Below, piece after piece: positions 7,101 through 10,169 of a stretch of DNA of 10,169 nt. Below the pieces are notes generated by a model. It did no database searches, was not told where the DNA came from, and was given only the letters and a program-made list of their open reading frames with translations. Made by a program: the position numbers and the translations under genes. This DNA is from an uncultured Lachnospiraceae bacterium (GTDB lineage Bacteria; Bacillota_A; Clostridia; Lachnospirales; Lachnospiraceae), in assembly GCA_947175285.1 (NCBI GenBank), contig CAMWMM010000134.1, positions 1 to 10,169 of the forward strand. The letters run 5' to 3'. Numbering within the stretch: the first letter of the stretch is position 1; every line of letters starts with the position of its first letter.

Positions 7101-9367
7101 TGATTATTCATCACCTTGTTGTTGATGGAGTATCATGGAGAATTATTGTATCTGATTTTGATGCTATTTGTCGGGGCGGTATTGATAAGCTACCGCTAAA
7201 GACGAATACATATCAAGATTGGGTAAAATGGATGAAAGATAACGAGATCCAATTTAGAAAAGATATTGATTATTGGAATAGTATGCCAGAAATAGCAGGA
7301 ATGACAGATAATTACCCAAGTAAGAATGGAATTTACAAGGATACACGGACGCAATCTGTCATGATTGATGTAGACACTACGAAAGCAATATTAACTACTG
7401 CAAATCATGTATACAATACCAAAACTGATGAATTGCTTATAACGGCTTTTTTAGTATCCATTAATCAGGTATGGCAGTATCCCACAGTAGTAATCAATTT
7501 AGAAGGACATGGGAGAGATACATTTGGTACAGATTTGGATATTAGTCGGACAGTAGGTTGGTTTACATGTGTTTACCCATTTGCGTTTTCATTTAAAGGA
7601 ATAACCACAAAAGAAAATGCTATAAAGCATATTAAAGAAAAATTGCGGAATATTCCCCATAACGGGATATCATATGGATTTTTGCGCTACTTGAGCGACA
7701 TTCCAGTTAAAACAGTGGATAGTAGTATTTGTTTCAATTATTTGGGGCAGTTTGACAATTCGTTTGATACCACTTGTTTTGATTATCCGAACTATTCTGC
7801 AGGGCAGGCAATTGGAGACGAAGCAGATCAGCAATATGGTTTGCATCTTAATTTGGCAGTAACAAATGGTATCTTACGGGTTAATGCAACTTATAGTAAA
7901 AAGATATTTACAGATGAGAATATTACGATTTTGTTGAATGCTTTTAAGACAAATGTGACGGAAATCGTAAATATGTGTTTATCTGCAACTGAATCAACGC
8001 CGACACCATCGGATTTTCCATATGCAGAAATGAGTATTGATGAATTGGATAGAATTGTAGAAAAATACAAAACATTAGACGGTAAGAGTAATATTGAAAA
8101 TATTTATCCTTTGATACCTTTCCAAGAGGTTATGTATCACGAAGCGACAACTTACAACAATGCAATACAACCATATTATCACAGCCGCATATTTGATATT
8201 AGTGCCCCTGTTAATCTGGATATTTTGCAAAATGCTGTTGATATGATGGTTAAAAAGTACGAAACTCTTCGCATGGCTATTGAAGAACTTGCTAATGGCA
8301 GACACGTCACTGTAGTAAAGAGAGATGCACCCATAAAAGTTGAATATGCTGATATTAGTAAAATGTCATTGGATGAGCAGGAGCAGTATTTTGAAGCCTT
8401 CCGTATAAGTGATGCGGTCAACAGTTTTGCGACGAACAACTTTATGAGGATATTTTTGTTCAAACGAAGTGACTCGGTTTATCGTGTTTTGTGGAGCAAT
8501 TCACATCTCATTATTGATGGCTGGAGTCGGATGATCATTCTTAAAGACTTTTTACAAACTTTACAATCTCTAAAGATGAATCAAGTAGTTGTAGAGAGTG
8601 TGGCACATTCTTTCTATGATTATGTGAAATGGCTCTACACACAGGATTTTGAATCAGCTAAACAATATTGGGATGATTATATGAGTGGGTACACTCCGAA
8701 ATATTTGTTTGGAAATATACCGCCAATAAGTGATGGGGTATATACTTTACGAGAATGTGCTATAAATATTGATGAAGAAAAGACCAATAAGCTAAATACT
8801 ATAGCCAGAGCCAATAATATAACTGTTGGTGTAATTATTCAGTGTGCTATTGGTTTGGCTTTGCAAAAGATTTGTAATACTGATGATATTGTCTTTGGCG
8901 GTGTTGTTTCGGGTAGGACAACCGCTATTGAGAATATAGATAACATGGTTGGTCCATTTATTAATATTATTCCGTTTAGGGTAAATAATAGTGGTTTTTC
9001 TAGCTTTATTGAATTGGCAAAGCAGAGACATAATACATCGTTGGACGCTGATATACACTCGTTCTATTATTATACAGAACCTACCTCCATGAGTGACTTT
9101 GTTTCATTGGTTGCTTTTGAGAATTATCCTGTTGATGATAGTGTCAGGTCAACATTTTTTGGCGGTGGTTTGATAAGTAATCTAAAGTTAATGGATAGGG
9201 TTGGTACGAATGCTGTATTTCTTGTGTTTCCAGAAAAGAATATTACAATTAATCTTGTATGCAATGCAAAATTGATAAGTCACAAGCAGCAAAGTAGCAT
9301 TATGCAAGAAGTTGAAAGGGTAATTGTGAATATTCTTGATAGTGGAGGAAACTTTCCTCTTGGTTAA
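4151..9367 (+). CDS. NRPS: condensation C-lobe fragment, Asp-type adenylation, carrier, epimerization, terminal condensation
   Basis: Predicted to load L-Asp, take the acyl group from the preceding protein, epimerize to D-Asp and offer the chain to a final condensation domain. Residues about 18-250 resemble only the C-terminal lobe of a condensation domain, without HHxxxDG. Adenylation (about 264-765): YTSGTTGKPKG (411-421), HYGPTETT (553-560), NGK (K750). The pocket residues D457, L458, T461, K500, I527, G529, H553, I561, G562 and K750 give DLTKIGHIGK, close to Asp. Carrier (about 775-845): LGGDS, S806, the GGDS form usual before epimerization domains. Epimerization (about 860-1285): HHLVVDGVSWR (987-997), EGHGRD (1118-1123), RTVGWFTCVYPF (1133-1144), FNYLGQFD (1195-1202). 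D,L-type condensation (about 1315-1730): IYPLIPFQE, SHLIIDGWS (1451-1459). AAGGAG at 4133-4138 precedes the ATG. No release domain follows. Domain order is secure; the substrate is a code-based prediction. Confidence 0.93.
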   Translation: MSKTIFDKNLIYSDNRYEAYRDYWDSIVTNGVGTVDLPFPQKGKTGEDITSVEKCTISTEAATCIRKTAKGNCMGMFAIMLSAFKVINYKCSTKESTVISYLSPSLAGTMDVDYVILQSTINESETLKDTITNTASSIATAYKFQDYPLSLVDDRFADAEFDITELVNVGFSFIGLHNDFTPNGRPDIHFQIADISENSLEISLAANTKFIDAQDASILLHNYVLFLDRIAVLMNKTINDIVLTHDVQSAFMREQFTVDSLRMSTVKELFEKIVLDYREKTAVVFENISLTYNQLNSSANRLAVDMTEQGVTSGDRVLILMEMSIYVPIAMLACIKLGVPYIPLDVDTPSDRISYIIEDSGAKFVISSQSQNGFVSQLSIKAFEIEYYERINEITYPKAELNGDNPLYIIYTSGTTGKPKGVVVNNRNIVNYVNWFTAFARVTDQDKAMLVSSFSFDLGYTSVYSSLLNGAELHLLSKEQYSNVPYMLEYIDKQSITFFKLTPSLFSLLKTDSNFVNYNLSSLRLVILGGEKLRIEDIIGFKASYKNCEFVNHYGPTETTIGTIAKYISEAEYATFEEHSILGKAITNNEVYILSSSNEIMPIGTLGEIVVGGLGVSDGYLHRKELNAEKFITLPELTKSVLYKTGDLGRLLPTGEFEFLGRIDNQVKIRGYRVELDEVKQAIKKYEGITDAIITTYNRNNNISLCAYYVSDREIVAKLLREYLSTQIPDYMIPTYFTSIDKIPVTLNGKIDFKALPEPSIDLSDREIVLARNDTEKRLAAVWQDVLGISENLSIDDNFFDLGGDSILAIQISSTAKSEGLNIEVKDIMQNPTIRELGAIAKVDTRQNVISQEPIMGEVQLSPIQRRFFERLGALNHWNQSIVLHSRKPVDTHLLRNAFEILLDRHDMLRAVYTEADHRFEQSVGNPQDKESMYRFIVINVETEITSTIIEEKGNELQSSLDITNGLIAVFTVIQNNKEQYILMIIHHLVVDGVSWRIIVSDFDAICRGGIDKLPLKTNTYQDWVKWMKDNEIQFRKDIDYWNSMPEIAGMTDNYPSKNGIYKDTRTQSVMIDVDTTKAILTTANHVYNTKTDELLITAFLVSINQVWQYPTVVINLEGHGRDTFGTDLDISRTVGWFTCVYPFAFSFKGITTKENAIKHIKEKLRNIPHNGISYGFLRYLSDIPVKTVDSSICFNYLGQFDNSFDTTCFDYPNYSAGQAIGDEADQQYGLHLNLAVTNGILRVNATYSKKIFTDENITILLNAFKTNVTEIVNMCLSATESTPTPSDFPYAEMSIDELDRIVEKYKTLDGKSNIENIYPLIPFQEVMYHEATTYNNAIQPYYHSRIFDISAPVNLDILQNAVDMMVKKYETLRMAIEELANGRHVTVVKRDAPIKVEYADISKMSLDEQEQYFEAFRISDAVNSFATNNFMRIFLFKRSDSVYRVLWSNSHLIIDGWSRMIILKDFLQTLQSLKMNQVVVESVAHSFYDYVKWLYTQDFESAKQYWDDYMSGYTPKYLFGNIPPISDGVYTLRECAINIDEEKTNKLNTIARANNITVGVIIQCAIGLALQKICNTDDIVFGGVVSGRTTAIENIDNMVGPFINIIPFRVNNSGFSSFIELAKQRHNTSLDADIHSFYYYTEPTSMSDFVSLVAFENYPVDDSVRSTFFGGGLISNLKLMDRVGTNAVFLVFPEKNITINLVCNAKLISHKQQSSIMQEVERVIVNILDSGGNFPLG

Positions 9368-9424
9368 TTTAGCTATATCATGTTAGATAGGGTAAAGTAA
9401 ATATGTTGAAAAGGAGGCAATATA

Positions 9425-9895
9425 ATGAAAAACAATAAATTACAATTTGAATGTAAAGAATTAAAGGAAGGAGAAAGGTTTCCATTGAAATATACAGGAA
9501 GGGGCGAGGACAAATCGCCAGAATTTATTATTCACAATCTTTCTCCTGATGCTAAAACAATAGCAATTATTATGGATGATATTAAGCATCACTTATTTGG
9601 CATATTTAATCATTGGGTGATCTGGAACATTCCAGCGCAATCTAAAATACAAGGTAGTATACCAGCCGGAAGAGTTGTTCCCTCATTAGGGAATGCTGTA
9701 CAAGGAATTGGATACGGACGCCATAGATATGCAGGACCGAAACCGCCCAAAGGCAAACAACATGCTTATAAGTTTACACTTTATGTTTTGGACAGTGAAA
9801 TTAGTTTAAAAAATAATGCAAAGAAAAAACATTTGTTGAAAGCGATGGAAACACATATAATTCAACAGGGAGAAATCACTGGTGTATTTGAATAG
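9425..9895 (+). CDS. YbhB/YbcL-type PEBP-family protein
   Basis: A 156-residue member of the phosphatidylethanolamine-binding / Raf-kinase-inhibitor-like family, a small beta-sheet fold with an anion- or ligand-binding pocket whose biochemical role in bacteria is poorly defined. Visible family features are SPEF near 31-34, MDD at 50-52, FNHWVIWNIP (61-70), GRVVPSLGNAVQGIGYG (82-98) and RYAGPKPPKGKQHAYKFTLYVLD (101-123). The usual DPDxP-like segment is altered to DDIKHHL (51-57), with no proline. No signal peptide or membrane segment is seen, so it is probably cytoplasmic. The ATG is set by a perfect AAGGAGG at 9411-9417, seven bases upstream. It lies 57 bases after the second NRPS gene, same strand, with no terminator visible between, so it is probably cotranscribed. 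A role in handling a lipid-like product or in release is possible but not shown; it could also be a passenger gene. Confidence 0.88.
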   Translation: MKNNKLQFECKELKEGERFPLKYTGRGEDKSPEFIIHNLSPDAKTIAIIMDDIKHHLFGIFNHWVIWNIPAQSKIQGSIPAGRVVPSLGNAVQGIGYGRHRYAGPKPPKGKQHAYKFTLYVLDSEISLKNNAKKKHLLKAMETHIIQQGEITGVFE

Positions 9896-10068
9896 ATCAA
9901 AAGAACATCAAGAAAGTTGAAGCAGGACTGTCAGGCTATGAAAGAAAAGCAGCTATCTGGTATATTAAATTGTGCGGATGCTTTGAAACGCACCAAAAGG
10001 AAGCAGAGAAAGCAATTATTAAGGATAATGCAACGAAAAATGTACCTGTAAAGAGCGTAAAAAACTGA
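9892..10068 (+). other. 58-codon open frame without a standard start, overlapping the PEBP stop
   Basis: The frame opens right after a TGA (9889-9891) and runs to a TGA at 10066-10068. The translation reads naturally (GLSGYERKAAIWYIKLCGCFETHQ in its middle, with two close cysteines, then a Lys/Glu-rich stretch) and looks more protein-like than the other frames here. There is no ATG, GTG or TTG in frame; only ATA at 9892 or CTG at 9928 could start it, and no good ribosome site precedes ATA. It may be the remnant of a gene whose 5' end was lost, a small gene with a rare start, or chance. I do not recognise the family. A competing 37-codon ATG frame at 9938-10051 looks less plausible (mostly Lys, Arg and Gln). 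Confidence 0.3.
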
Positions 10069-10073
10069 TTGAG

Positions 10074-10120
10074 AAAAAGTCCCCTTGAATTAATCTAAGG
10101 TTTGATTCAAGGGGGTTTTT
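10074..10120 (+). terminator. Intrinsic terminator closing the operon
   Basis: CCCCTTGAAT (10081-10090) pairs perfectly with ATTCAAGGGG (10105-10114) around a 14-base loop, and is followed by G then TTTTT (10116-10120). The A run at 10074-10078 opposite the T run means the structure could also stop transcription arriving from the other strand. It is the first strong terminator after the transferase gene, supporting a single transcript covering 160 to about 10120. Confidence 0.9.
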
Positions 10121-10135
10121 ATTGTCTGTATAATG

Positions 10136-10161
10136 GGGTTAAAACCCTCGCCTTAAGGCGA
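10136..10161. repeat. Two adjacent inverted repeats at the window edge
   Basis: GGGTT-AA-AACCC (10136-10147) is directly followed by the perfect 14-base palindrome TCGCCTTAAGGCGA (10148-10161). The loops are too short for a stable RNA hairpin in the palindrome, so a double-stranded protein site or the edge of an interspersed repeat is as likely. A TATAAT hexamer lies just upstream (10129-10134) but without a convincing -35 box. The next gene is outside the window. Confidence 0.4.
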
Positions 10162-10169
10162 AACCTTTA

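Noticed and set aside
9938..10051. 37-codon ATG frame after the PEBP gene
   Set aside because: Its composition is dominated by Lys, Arg and Gln with no motif, it lacks a good ribosome site, and it overlaps a more protein-like frame.
10102..10134. Possible promoter with TATAAT at 10129-10134
   Set aside because: The best -35 candidate (TTGATT, 10102-10107) lies 21 bases away inside the terminator, and there is no extended -10 TG at the right place.

Overview
The window is AT-rich. It has short intergenic gaps, purine-rich Shine-Dalgarno sequences of the AGGAGG type, and heavy use of AT-ending codons. Together with protein sequences that resemble Firmicutes families, this suggests a low-GC Gram-positive, most likely a member of the Clostridia. 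The genus cannot be decided from the sequence.

Layout. Positions 1-159 hold no convincing complete gene: there is a possible tail of an upstream reading frame (2-127) and a 12-base direct repeat around the first ribosome binding site. Four same-strand genes follow. The first is an Sfp-type 4'-phosphopantetheinyl transferase (160-843). The second is an NRPS protein with the order fatty-acyl-AMP-ligase-like domain, carrier, condensation (869-4132). The third is an NRPS protein with the order condensation C-lobe fragment, adenylation, carrier, epimerization, condensation (4151-9367). The fourth is a YbhB/YbcL-type PEBP-family protein (9425-9895). The gaps are 25, 18 and 57 bases, so the four genes look like one operon. 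A 58-codon open frame without a standard start codon overlaps the PEBP stop and ends just before a strong intrinsic terminator (about 10074-10120). Beyond it lie two adjacent inverted repeats at the window edge.

How the genes fit together. The transferase would arm both carrier domains. The first NRPS protein would activate a fatty (or other carboxylic) acid, load it on its own carrier (Ser592) and pass it, through its C-terminal condensation domain, to the amino acid on the second protein. The second protein's adenylation pocket reads D-L-T-K-I-G-H-I-G-K, one conservative change from the published aspartate code. An intact epimerization domain follows, so the expected intermediate is N-acyl-D-aspartyl thioester. 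The last domain is a D,L-type condensation domain with no carrier, thioesterase or reductase after it in the window. The final acceptor amine is therefore unknown: it could be a module elsewhere or a free small-molecule or macromolecular amine.

The most notable points are the acyl-D-Asp logic (comparable to the N-acyl-D-Asn caps of colibactin and zwittermicin), the orphan terminal condensation domain, the half condensation domain opening the second protein, and a PEBP-family gene at the end of the operon. I do not recognise this as a named, characterised cluster.
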